NCBI RefSeq assembly: GCF_013364235.1
Contig: NZ_CP054919.1
Location: forward strand, 6,731,093-6,765,726
Source: Kitasatospora sp. NA04385
GTDB lineage: Bacteria; Actinomycetota; Actinomycetes; Streptomycetales; Streptomycetaceae
Reading direction: 5' to 3'
Length of the DNA: 34,634 nucleotides
The notes beneath the pieces were generated by a model. The model saw only the letters and a list, made by a program, of their open reading frames with translations. It searched no databases and was not told where the DNA came from. This document shows positions 9,354 to 16,064 of this stretch, in pieces (the first letter of the stretch is position 1; every line of letters begins with the position of its first letter). Both the position numbers and the translations under genes were made by a program.

Positions 9354-9458
9354 GTGCACACTCGCACCCTCCTCGAACCCTTCTGGCCCTCGCGCCGGAA
9401 CCACCACTTCGACCAGACCTGTCGGCGCGCGACCAGCGCCTCCCGGCACCGGACCTGA
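9354..9458 (+). CDS. Possible 34-residue small ORF in the 5' region of the winged-helix regulator
   Basis: A GTG at 9354 is preceded by GGAGAG at 9343-9348 with five bases of spacing. The 34-codon frame has G or C in about 31 third positions and begins MHTRTLLEPFWPSRR. It is rich in Arg and His and contains one Cys. It lies between the Cys-Cys-Arg leader and the regulator, so it could be part of a leader-controlled 5' region. In DNA this GC-rich, short frames of this kind occur by chance. Confidence 0.3.
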   Translation: MHTRTLLEPFWPSRRNHHFDQTCRRATSASRHRT

Positions 9459-9534
9459 CCAACCGTCAACTCCCGTGCGCCGGAAGCGCAGACGACGACC
9501 ACCCACCGACCGTCACGCGCGAAAGAGCCCTCAC

Positions 9535-10176
9535 ATGTCGTACGCCGCCACCGCCACCGCGACCCCGCACCTGCGCGCGGTCCGCTCCCTCCCCAACCTC
9601 GCCGCCGCGACCCCCGCCGAGCACCGGCGGATCGCCGCCCAGCCCCGGCCGGCCGTCGCCCCCGCGCCCGCCCCCGAGAGCCTGCTCGCCGGGCTCCAGG
9701 ACGGCGCGGCCGTGGTCGCCGCCCTCCCGCAGTCCGTCCTCCCGCAGGGGCTGCTGGCGCAGCTCGGCGCGGCCAACTCCCCGCTGGTGGGCTACCTGGT
9801 CCTGGTGCCCGCGGAGACGCCGGCCGCCCCCGCCCCCGCGGCGGCCACCGGGGCCCCGGCGGCCCCCCGGCCGTTCACCCGCCCCGCGGACAGCGGCATC
9901 TCGGTCGACCTGGACCGCCGCAACGCCTACGTCGACGGCGCGCTGCTCGACCTCACCTACCTCGAGTTCGAGCTCCTCGCCCACCTCACCGAGCACCCGC
10001 ACCGCGTCCACACCCGCGACCAGCTCGTCCACACCGTCTGGGGCTACGGCCACGTCGGCGACGGCCGCACCGTCGACGTCCACGTCGCCCGCCTGCGCCG
10101 CAAGCTCGGCGCGGCCTACCGCGACACCATCGTCACCGTCCGCCGGGTCGGCTACAAGTACGCCCCGGCCGCGTAG
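9535..10176 (+). CDS. Orphan OmpR-type winged-helix transcriptional regulator
   Basis: The 213-residue protein has an OmpR/PhoB-type DNA-binding domain at about residues 120-213, with LTYLEFELLAHLTEHP, VHTRDQLVHTVWGYG, the recognition helix region RTVDVHVARLRRKLG and the wing VRRVGYKY. The N-terminal 110 residues are Ala/Pro-rich and lack a receiver domain or a phosphorylatable Asp in the usual context, so it is an orphan regulator without an obvious kinase. ATG 9535 follows a weak GAAAGAG site. Its position downstream of a Cys-rich leader and near the sulfonate operon suggests, without proof, a role in sulfur control. It ends at a strong terminator shared with the IclR gene. Confidence 0.9.
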   Translation: MSYAATATATPHLRAVRSLPNLAAATPAEHRRIAAQPRPAVAPAPAPESLLAGLQDGAAVVAALPQSVLPQGLLAQLGAANSPLVGYLVLVPAETPAAPAPAAATGAPAAPRPFTRPADSGISVDLDRRNAYVDGALLDLTYLEFELLAHLTEHPHRVHTRDQLVHTVWGYGHVGDGRTVDVHVARLRRKLGAAYRDTIVTVRRVGYKYAPAA

Positions 10177-10188
10177 GACCCGGCAGCC

Positions 10189-10240
10189 CGCAGAGGCCGC
10201 GACACGGGGGCAGCCCGCCCCCCGCGTCGCGGCCTCTGCG
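10189..10240. terminator. Bidirectional terminator between the winged-helix and IclR genes
   Basis: A perfect 15-bp stem pairs 10189-10203 with 10226-10240, and a CGGGGG/CCCCCG inner stem continues it. It separates convergent genes and can stop transcription from both sides. There is no clear T-run, as is common in this type of genome. Confidence 0.88.
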
Positions 10241-10263
10241 CGTTCGCGGCCCCCGCCGACGGC

Positions 10264-11034
10264 CTAGCGCTGGTCCGGGGGCAGCAGTAGGACGGTGAGT
10301 GCCGCCGCGCAGGCGCGGGCGTGGGTGAGGGTGCGGGGGAGGGACTCGTCGGTGAGGCGGGTGGGGGTGGAGCGGACGGCGAGGGCGAAGCGGGCGCTGG
10401 GGGTGCGGTCGAGGACGGGGACGGCGAGGGTGCGGACGCCGGGGGCGGACTCGCCGTCGTTGAGGGCGTAGCCGCGCTCGCGGGTGCGGGCGAGTTCGGC
10501 GGCCAGCGCGGCGGGGTCGGTGAGGGTGTGCGGGGTGTAGGCGGGCAGTGGTCCGTCCAGCGGCGGGTCGGCGGGAGAGGGCCAGGCCAGCAGCACCTTG
10601 CCGAGGGCGGTGGAGTGCAGCGGGCGGCGCAGGCCGAGGCCGGTGGAGGGCAGGACGGAGCCACCGACCAGGATGAGGGCGTGCGGGCCGGAGCGGATGG
10701 CCAGGTCGGCGGTGGCGCCGGTGCGCCGGGCGAGCCGGTCGAGTTCCGGGCCGGCCAGGTGCAGGCCGCGCTGGTGGAAGGTGAGCTGGCCCAGCTCGGC
10801 GACGGCCGGGCCGAGCCGGTAGCGGGCGGTGCGCTCGTCCTGGTCGAGGAAGCCGGTGGCCACCAGGGTGCGGGCCAGGCGGTGCGCGGTGGAGACGGAC
10901 AGGCCGGTGCGGCGGGCGAGTTCGGAGGCGCTGAGGTCGGGCCCGTTGTCGTGGAAGCAGCTCAGCAGGCCGAGCGCCCGGTGGACCGCCTGGGCGCCGT
11001 TCGGCGGGGCGGGGAGGGTTCCGGGGGCGGGCAT
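10264..11034 (-). CDS. IclR-family transcriptional regulator
   Basis: The 256-residue protein has an N-terminal winged helix (about residues 13-75, with LSASELARRTGLSVSTAHR as the helix-turn-helix) and a C-terminal effector-binding domain. The latter contains LHSTALGKVLLAW and GYALNDGE, both characteristic of IclR. I choose ATG 11034, which has GGAGAA just upstream (complement of about 11039-11044). An in-frame TTG at 11067 would add 11 residues. The gene is divergent from the desulfurisation operon across about 230 bases, so this protein is a natural candidate to control it. The effector is unknown. Confidence 0.92.
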   Translation of the reverse strand: MPAPGTLPAPPNGAQAVHRALGLLSCFHDNGPDLSASELARRTGLSVSTAHRLARTLVATGFLDQDERTARYRLGPAVAELGQLTFHQRGLHLAGPELDRLARRTGATADLAIRSGPHALILVGGSVLPSTGLGLRRPLHSTALGKVLLAWPSPADPPLDGPLPAYTPHTLTDPAALAAELARTRERGYALNDGESAPGVRTLAVPVLDRTPSARFALAVRSTPTRLTDESLPRTLTHARACAAALTVLLLPPDQR

Positions 11035-11093
11035 CGCACTTCTCCGGTTCGGTTCGTGGAGGGTCAACTTCCTTGCGATTCCCAGGATATGGG

Positions 11094-11124
11094 AGTGATC
11101 ACTGCGGCAGTGTGTCGGCAGTGT
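11094..11124. promoter_or_regulatory. Candidate operator: palindrome plus direct repeat in the IclR/desulfurisation intergenic region
   Basis: AGTGATCACT at 11094-11103 is a perfect 10-bp palindrome. It is followed by CGGCAGTGT at 11105-11113 and again at 11116-11124, an 11-base period that puts both copies on one face of the helix. The position between the divergent IclR gene and the operon is that expected for a regulator site. Which protein binds, if any, is inference. Confidence 0.4.
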
Positions 11125-11174
11125 TGCGGCTGCCCGGCCTGCTGTGAACAGGTGATCCCATCATCTGGCAAGGC

Positions 11175-11204
11175 TTGATTCCGCCCCTGGTCGGATGGAA
11201 CGCT
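11175..11204 (+). promoter_or_regulatory. Candidate promoter of the leader peptide and desulfurisation operon
   Basis: TTGATT at 11175-11180 and AACGCT at 11199-11204 are separated by 18 bases. The -35 is good and the -10 is weak, keeping only the second A and last T. Transcription would start near 11210, about 50 bases before the leader ORF. Confidence 0.3.
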
Positions 11205-11221
11205 CAGGTCATCAGGTCACC

Positions 11222-11242
11222 GGCCGGTTCGAGCAACCGGCC
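11222..11242 (+). promoter_or_regulatory. 5' UTR hairpin just before the Cys-rich leader peptide
   Basis: GGCCGGTT (11222-11229) pairs perfectly with AACCGGCC (11235-11242) around a CGAGC loop. The stem ends five bases before the leader's ribosome site. It would lie near the 5' end of the transcript and could affect stability or access to the site. Confidence 0.5.
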
Positions 11243-11262
11243 CGAACAGGAGGGAGTCCGCC

Positions 11263-11301
11263 GTGAAGACGCACCGGTGCCACTCCTCCTGTTGTCGCTG
11301 A
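11263..11301 (+). CDS. 12-residue Cys-rich leader peptide (MKTHRCHSSCCR) of the desulfurisation operon
   Basis: GTG 11263 follows an excellent ribosome site, AGGAGGGAG (11248-11256), by six bases. The 12-codon ORF encodes MKTHRCHSSCCR, with three cysteines, two adjacent, next to the stop. It lies 88 bases before a six-gene operon for organosulfur use. Its last 15 bases are the same as those of the 9157 leader apart from one base. CCTCCTG inside the ORF (11285-11291) is complementary to CAGGAGG (11247-11253) of its own ribosome site. Cys codons in a leader of a sulfur operon suggest attenuation by cysteine supply, as reported for polycysteine leader ORFs in mycobacteria. The mechanism here is inferred. 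Confidence 0.78.
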   Translation: MKTHRCHSSCCR

Positions 11302-11389
11302 CCGCCCCCGAACCCCCTTTCCCCGCCCGGCCGTTCCCACCATGCGGAACGACGCCCGCGCGCCTCCTGCCGATCCCCGGAGCCCCGCC

Positions 11390-12400
11390 ATGAGCACGTC
11401 CCCCGCCGCGCCCCCGTACCCCGACACCCTGTGGTTCACCCGCTGCCCGGTGCCGACCGCGACCGGCATCGCCGCCGACCGCGGCTGGCTGGCCCGGGAG
11501 TTCGCGGCCGAGGGCATCGCGGTGCGCTCGCTGCAGGACGTCCCGCCGGAGGTCGCCGCCGACCACCACTACACGCACGCGCTGACCGGCCTGTTCCGGG
11601 AGGGCGGCAACGTCCCCGCGCTGTGGGCGCGGTCGCGCGGCGAGCGGACCAGGCTGATCGGCCTGACCTGGATCGAGGAGCGCCAGGCGGTGCTCGTCCG
11701 GGAGGGCAGCGGCACCGACTCCGCCGAGCGGCTGCGCGGACTGCGGCTCGCGGTGCCCCGGCACCCGATCGCGATCGACTTCTGGCGGGCGATGGCCCTG
11801 GCCGGCCACCACGGCGCCCTGGCCTCCGCCGGACTCACCCCGGACGACGTCCGATGGGTCGACGTCGAGGCCGCCCCCGGCGGCGGCCAGTGGGAGGCCG
11901 AACTGGCCGCGCTGGCCGACGGCCGGGTCGACGCCGTGTACGTGAAGGGCGCGCTCGCCGTGGAGGCCGCCCGGCGCCACGGGGCCGTCCCCGCCGTCGA
12001 GTTGGACGCGCTGCCGGACCGCCGCCACCGGGTCAACAACGGCACCCCGCGCCCGATCACCGTCCACCAGCAGCTGCTGGACGAACACCCCGAGCTGGTG
12101 GCCCGCTTCCTGGCCGTGCTGCTGCGCGCCGCCGACTGGGCCGCCGAGCGGCCCGCGGACGTCGCCCGGATCCTCGGCGCCGAGACCGGCGCCGGCCCGG
12201 AGGGCGTCGCCGGCGCCTACGCGGCGGGCAGCCACCGCACCCTGCACCCCGACCTGTCCGCCGAACGCCTCGAACTCCTGGCCCGCCAGGAGGAGTTCCT
12301 GCACGCGCACGGCTTCCTCGCCGACCGGGTCGACGTCCACGCCTGGGCCGACCCCGCCCCGCTGGCCGCCGCCCGCGCCCTGCTCGCCGCCCGCCCCTGA
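11390..12400 (+). CDS. DszB-like sulfinate desulfinase homologue (SsuA/periplasmic-binding fold, no signal peptide)
   Basis: The 336-residue protein starts at ATG 11390 (GGAG at 11379-11382) and has no signal peptide or lipobox, so it should be cytoplasmic. It resembles DszB, the 2'-hydroxybiphenyl-2-sulfinate desulfinase, which has the fold of substrate-binding proteins. FTRCPVPTA carries Cys19, the counterpart of the catalytic Cys27. HYTHALTGLFREGGNVP carries His60 and Arg70 with the ten-residue spacing I recall for His60/Arg70 of DszB. RTRLIGLT also matches DszB's RTRLLGIT. The expected reaction is release of sulfite from an organic sulfinate. The substrate is unknown, because no DszA or DszC is nearby. 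An upstream in-frame ATG at 11342 is less likely to be the start. The alternative is a non-catalytic binding protein. Confidence 0.75.
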   Translation: MSTSPAAPPYPDTLWFTRCPVPTATGIAADRGWLAREFAAEGIAVRSLQDVPPEVAADHHYTHALTGLFREGGNVPALWARSRGERTRLIGLTWIEERQAVLVREGSGTDSAERLRGLRLAVPRHPIAIDFWRAMALAGHHGALASAGLTPDDVRWVDVEAAPGGGQWEAELAALADGRVDAVYVKGALAVEAARRHGAVPAVELDALPDRRHRVNNGTPRPITVHQQLLDEHPELVARFLAVLLRAADWAAERPADVARILGAETGAGPEGVAGAYAAGSHRTLHPDLSAERLELLARQEEFLHAHGFLADRVDVHAWADPAPLAAARALLAARP

Positions 12401-12477
12401 CGCCCCCCTTCCCGACGCCCCGTCCCTGCCGTTCCTGCCGTTCCCGTCCCTGCCGCCCCCCTCTGTTGGAGAGCCCC

Positions 12478-13518
12478 ATGCGCACCACCCCCGCCCGCCG
12501 CCGCACCCTGCTCGCCGCCACCGCGCTGACCGCCGTCGCCGCGCTCGCCCTGACCGCCTGCGGCTCCTCGGCCAAGGACGCCTCGGCCGCCGCCGACGGA
12601 AAGGGCGGCGCCGAGGTGGTGCTGAGAGTGCCCGACCCGGGCAACTCCGGCTTCCTCGCCAAGGGCAAGAAGGACGGCTCGCTCGACCGGGCGCTGGCCG
12701 CCGTGCACGCCAAGGTGGCGTGGACGGGCAGCGCCGGCCCGTTCGCCCCCGCCGCGCAGGCCCTCAACGCCGACCAGCTGGACGTCGCCCAGGGCTCGAT
12801 CACCTCGGCCGTCGCCGCGCTCGCCCAGAAGCCCGGCTTCAAGCTGTTCGCGCAGACCGAACCGGACGTGGCCGGCGAGGGCATCCTGGTGAAGAACGGC
12901 TCCCCGATCAACGAGATCAAGGACCTGGTCGGCAAGAAGGTCGCCGTCTCGCAGGGCGGCACCTCCGAGTACCTGCTGCTCAAGGCCCTGGAGAAGAACG
13001 GCATCCCGGCCGACAAGGTCGAGCGGGTCTACCTGCGGGCCGACCAGACCTCCGGCGTCTTCAACTCCGGCCAGGTCGACGCCTGGGCGACCTGGGGCAC
13101 CTTCTCGATCCCCGCCATCGCCAATGCGAACGCGCACTTCCTGGCCAACGGCAAGGCCGTCGGCAGCGACAACTACGCCGTTTGGGCGGTGCGTTCGGCC
13201 TTCGCCGAGCAGCACCCCGAGGTGGTGAAGGCGTTCTACGGCTACCTGCACGAGAACGGGGCCAAGGAGAAGGCCGACCCGGCCGCCTACCTCAACGTGT
13301 TCACCGACGCCGGTCCGACCGCCGTCACCCCCGCCGAGAAGGAGATCGCCGTCGACTTCGGCAAGCAGCGCGCCGTCGACTCGCCGATCACCGACGCCGA
13401 CGCGGCCCGGTTCGCCGTGGTCGCCAAGTTCTACGCCGACCAGGGCGTCACCAAGAGCCTGGTCGACGTCAAGCCCTACCTGATCGACGTCGACTCCCTC
13501 GCCGGGAGCGGGAAATGA
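12478..13518 (+). CDS. ssuA: SsuA-like sulfonate ABC transporter substrate-binding lipoprotein
   Basis: The 346-residue protein has a lipoprotein signal peptide with lipobox LTAC (Cys28), so it is anchored outside the membrane. The mature part is an NMT1/SsuA-type binding protein: LNADQLDVAQGSITSAVAALA, then LVGKKVAVSQGGTSEYLLLKALEKNG in register with the family, and GQVDAWATWGTF. It should capture aliphatic sulfonates or related organosulfur compounds for the SsuBC transporter. ATG 12478 has GGAGAG at 12468-12473. The 77-base gap before it is C-rich. The stop overlaps the permease start (ATGA). The ligand may also be taurine or an aromatic sulfonate. Confidence 0.9.
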   Translation: MRTTPARRRTLLAATALTAVAALALTACGSSAKDASAAADGKGGAEVVLRVPDPGNSGFLAKGKKDGSLDRALAAVHAKVAWTGSAGPFAPAAQALNADQLDVAQGSITSAVAALAQKPGFKLFAQTEPDVAGEGILVKNGSPINEIKDLVGKKVAVSQGGTSEYLLLKALEKNGIPADKVERVYLRADQTSGVFNSGQVDAWATWGTFSIPAIANANAHFLANGKAVGSDNYAVWAVRSAFAEQHPEVVKAFYGYLHENGAKEKADPAAYLNVFTDAGPTAVTPAEKEIAVDFGKQRAVDSPITDADAARFAVVAKFYADQGVTKSLVDVKPYLIDVDSLAGSGK

Positions 13519-14363
13519 CCGTCACCACCGAGGCGGCCCGGGCCGCCGGGCTGGTCGCCCCGCGGGCCCGCACCACCGCCACCCGGCCGCGCGGCGTCTC
13601 GCTCGCCCTGCGCACCCTGGGCCCGATCGCCCTGATCGCCGCCTGGCAGATCTCCTCGGCGACCGGCGTCCTCACCCCCGACGTGCTCGCCTCGCCCGGC
13701 CAGGTCCTGCAAGCCGTAAGGGAGTTGTGGGGCAACGGGCAGCTCACCGACGCGCTCTCCACCTCGCTGACCCGGGCCGCCCTCGGCCTGCTGTTCGGCG
13801 CCGGCACCGGCCTGGTGCTCGGCGTGGTCACCGGCTTCTTCCGGCTCGGCGACGAACTGCTCGACTCGGCGATCCAAGTCCTGCGCACCGTCCCCTTCCT
13901 GGCGCTGGTGCCGCTGTTCATGGTCTGGTTCGGCATCACCGAGACGGCGAAGGTCGCGCTGATCGGCGTGGCCACCTCCTTCCCGATGTACGTCTCCGCC
14001 TCCGGCGGCGTCCGCAACACCGACCGCAAGCTGGTCGAGGCGATGCGCAGCTTCGGCCTCTCCCGCTGGGCGGTCGTCCGCGAGGTCGTGCTGCCCGGCG
14101 CCCTGCCCGCCCTGCTCTCCGGACTGCGGCTGTCGATGACGCTCAGCGTGATCGCGCTGATCGCCGCCGAGGAGATCAACTCCACCGAGGGGATCGGCTA
14201 CCTGATGGCCCAGGCGCAGAACTTCTCCCGCACCGACGTGCTCGCCGTCTGCATCCTGATCTACGGCCTGCTCGGCCTGGCCGCCGACGGCGCGGTCCGC
14301 GTCCTGGAACGCGTCCTGATGCCCTGGCGGCCCGTCGGCGCACGACCGGGGGCCGGACGATGA
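13515..14363 (+). CDS. ssuC: SsuC-like ABC transporter permease
   Basis: The 282-residue membrane protein has about six transmembrane helices and the EAA loop (EAMRSFGLSRWAVVREVVLPG, here about residues 176-196) that docks to the ATPase. The TVPFLALVPLFMVWFG stretch is typical of the SsuC/TauC branch. It forms the channel of the importer fed by the lipoprotein encoded just upstream. Start and stop both overlap neighbours by four bases (ATGA at 13515 and at 14360), so ssuA, ssuC and ssuB are translationally coupled. Confidence 0.93.
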   Translation: MTVTTEAARAAGLVAPRARTTATRPRGVSLALRTLGPIALIAAWQISSATGVLTPDVLASPGQVLQAVRELWGNGQLTDALSTSLTRAALGLLFGAGTGLVLGVVTGFFRLGDELLDSAIQVLRTVPFLALVPLFMVWFGITETAKVALIGVATSFPMYVSASGGVRNTDRKLVEAMRSFGLSRWAVVREVVLPGALPALLSGLRLSMTLSVIALIAAEEINSTEGIGYLMAQAQNFSRTDVLAVCILIYGLLGLAADGAVRVLERVLMPWRPVGARPGAGR

Positions 14364-15124
14364 GCACCACGACGACCGGCGCCACGGCCACCACCGGGGC
14401 CACCACCCCCGCGGTCCACCTGCGCGGCCTGCGCCGGGTGTTCGGCACCCGCGCCGTCCTGGACGGCATCGACCTGGACATCGCCCGCGGCGAGTTCCTC
14501 GCCCTGCTCGGCGCCTCCGGCACCGGCAAGACCACCCTGCTGCGGATCCTCGGCGCCCTCGACCGCGCCGACGGGGGCACCGTGCTCGTGCCGCCCTCGC
14601 GGACCGTGGTCTTCCAGGAGCCCCGGCTGATCCCCTCCAAGCGCGTCCTGGGCAACGTCACCGTCGGCCTGCCGCGCGGCGCCGCCACCCGGGAGACCGG
14701 CCGCCGGGCCCTCGCCGAGGTCGGCCTCGCCGACCACGCCGACGCCTGGCCCGGCACCCTCTCCGGCGGCGAGGCCCAGCGCGCCGCCCTGGCCCGGGCC
14801 CTCGTCCGGGAGCCCGAACTCCTGCTGCTGGACGAGCCGTTCGCCGCCCTGGACGCCCTCACCCGGCTGCGCATGCAGGACCTGGTCGGCGAACTGTGCC
14901 GCAAGCACCGGCCCGCCGTCCTGCTGGTCACCCACGACGTGGACGAGGCGATCCGGCTCGCCGACCGGGTGGCCGTGCTGCGCGACGGCGCCCTCGTCCG
15001 GGACGAGACCGTCACCGTCGAACGCCCCCGGGACGCGGCCGATCCCGACTTCGCGGCGCTGCGCCGCCGCCTGCTCGCCGACCTCGGCGTGCACCAGGAC
15101 TCCGCACCGCAGCACGTCAACTAG
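14360..15124 (+). CDS. ssuB: SsuB-like ABC transporter ATP-binding protein
   Basis: The 254-residue ATPase shows Walker A GASGTGKTT, Q-loop VVFQEPRLIP, signature LSGGEAQR, Walker B LLLLDEP and the H-loop LLVTHDVDEA. The short Q-loop-to-signature distance and the RLIP motif fit the SsuB/TauB family. Residues 1-18 are a low-complexity Thr/Ala extension. It powers the sulfonate importer together with the upstream permease. The next gene begins 26 bases downstream, in the same operon. Confidence 0.93.
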   Translation: MSTTTTGATATTGATTPAVHLRGLRRVFGTRAVLDGIDLDIARGEFLALLGASGTGKTTLLRILGALDRADGGTVLVPPSRTVVFQEPRLIPSKRVLGNVTVGLPRGAATRETGRRALAEVGLADHADAWPGTLSGGEAQRAALARALVREPELLLLDEPFAALDALTRLRMQDLVGELCRKHRPAVLLVTHDVDEAIRLADRVAVLRDGALVRDETVTVERPRDAADPDFAALRRRLLADLGVHQDSAPQHVN

Positions 15125-15150
15125 CCAGCTCCAGAAGAGAAGAGACCGCC

Positions 15151-16059
15151 ATGACCATCACCGTCGGGGTGCACCGATCCAACCCGTCCCTCTACCACCT
15201 GGCCCGACTCGACTACCTCCAGCAGGAGTTGGCCCCGCTCGGCGAGAGCGCCGAGTTCCACCACTACACCGACGGCACCAAGACCGGCCCCTACCTGGCC
15301 GACGGCACCATCGACTTCGGCGGCACCGGCTCGACCCCGCCGATCACCGCCCAGGCCGCGGGCCACGACATCGTCTACACCGCCGTCTCCGCGCCCCGCC
15401 CCGACCACGGCGCGCTGCTGGTCGCCGCCGACGGGCCGGTGCACTCCGTCGCCGACCTGAAGGGCACCACCGTGGTGCTCGGCATCGGCTCCTGGCAGAC
15501 CCACCTGCTCGCCAAGGCCCTGCACCAGCACGGGCTTTCGTACCGCGACGACATCAGCGCCGAGCGCCCGGCCGGGGACGAGGCCGAGCGGCTGGCCGAC
15601 GGCCGGATCGCCGGCTGGATCGCCCAGGGCGCCGAACTCGCCGCCGCCCGCCGCACCGGCGCCTTCCGCGAACTGGTCCGCACCGGCGACGTCATCACCG
15701 ACCGCTCGGTGTTCTTCGCCCGCCGCGAACTCGCCGTCCAGCGGCCCGAGGTGGTCGCCGCCATCGTCACCGCCCTGCAGCGCGCCGACCACTGGGCCGC
15801 CGCCCACCCCGCCGAGGCCGCCGCCATCGCCGCCCAGGACCAGGGCGGCGAGGCCGCCGACTGGCACACCGCGCTGGCCGCCCTGCCCTGGCAACTGGAG
15901 CCCGCCACCGCCGAGTTCGTCGCCGAGCAGCAGGAAGCCGCCGACATCTTCCACCGCGTCGGCTTCATCGACCGCGCCGTCACCGTCGCCGACATCCACC
16001 TGCCCGAGCTGGAGCAGCCCGTCGCCGACGCCGTCTCCCGCGCCGCGAAGGAGGCGTGA
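15151..16059 (+). CDS. SsuA-fold substrate-binding-like protein lacking an export signal
   Basis: The 302-residue protein is of the SsuA/NMT1 type: DGTIDFGGTGSTPPITAQAAG and VADLKGTTVVLGIGSWQTHLL are family hallmarks. ATG 15151 follows AGAAGAGAAGAGA and the protein begins directly with MTITVGVHRSNPSLY, so there is no signal peptide, TAT motif or lipobox. No in-frame upstream start would add one, since the preceding sequence is the ssuB 3' end in another frame. It contains no cysteine, so it cannot act like DszB through a Cys nucleophile. It may bind a sulfonate in the cytoplasm, deliver substrate to SsuD or act as a sensor. These roles are inference. Confidence 0.85.
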   Translation: MTITVGVHRSNPSLYHLARLDYLQQELAPLGESAEFHHYTDGTKTGPYLADGTIDFGGTGSTPPITAQAAGHDIVYTAVSAPRPDHGALLVAADGPVHSVADLKGTTVVLGIGSWQTHLLAKALHQHGLSYRDDISAERPAGDEAERLADGRIAGWIAQGAELAAARRTGAFRELVRTGDVITDRSVFFARRELAVQRPEVVAAIVTALQRADHWAAAHPAEAAAIAAQDQGGEAADWHTALAALPWQLEPATAEFVAEQQEAADIFHRVGFIDRAVTVADIHLPELEQPVADAVSRAAKEA

Positions 16060-16064
16060 GCCCG

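Noticed and set aside
11342..11389. Upstream ATG at 11342 as start of the DszB-like gene
   Set aside because: The added 16 residues are Arg/Pro/Ala-rich and not DszB-like, and ATG 11390 has GGAG at seven bases.
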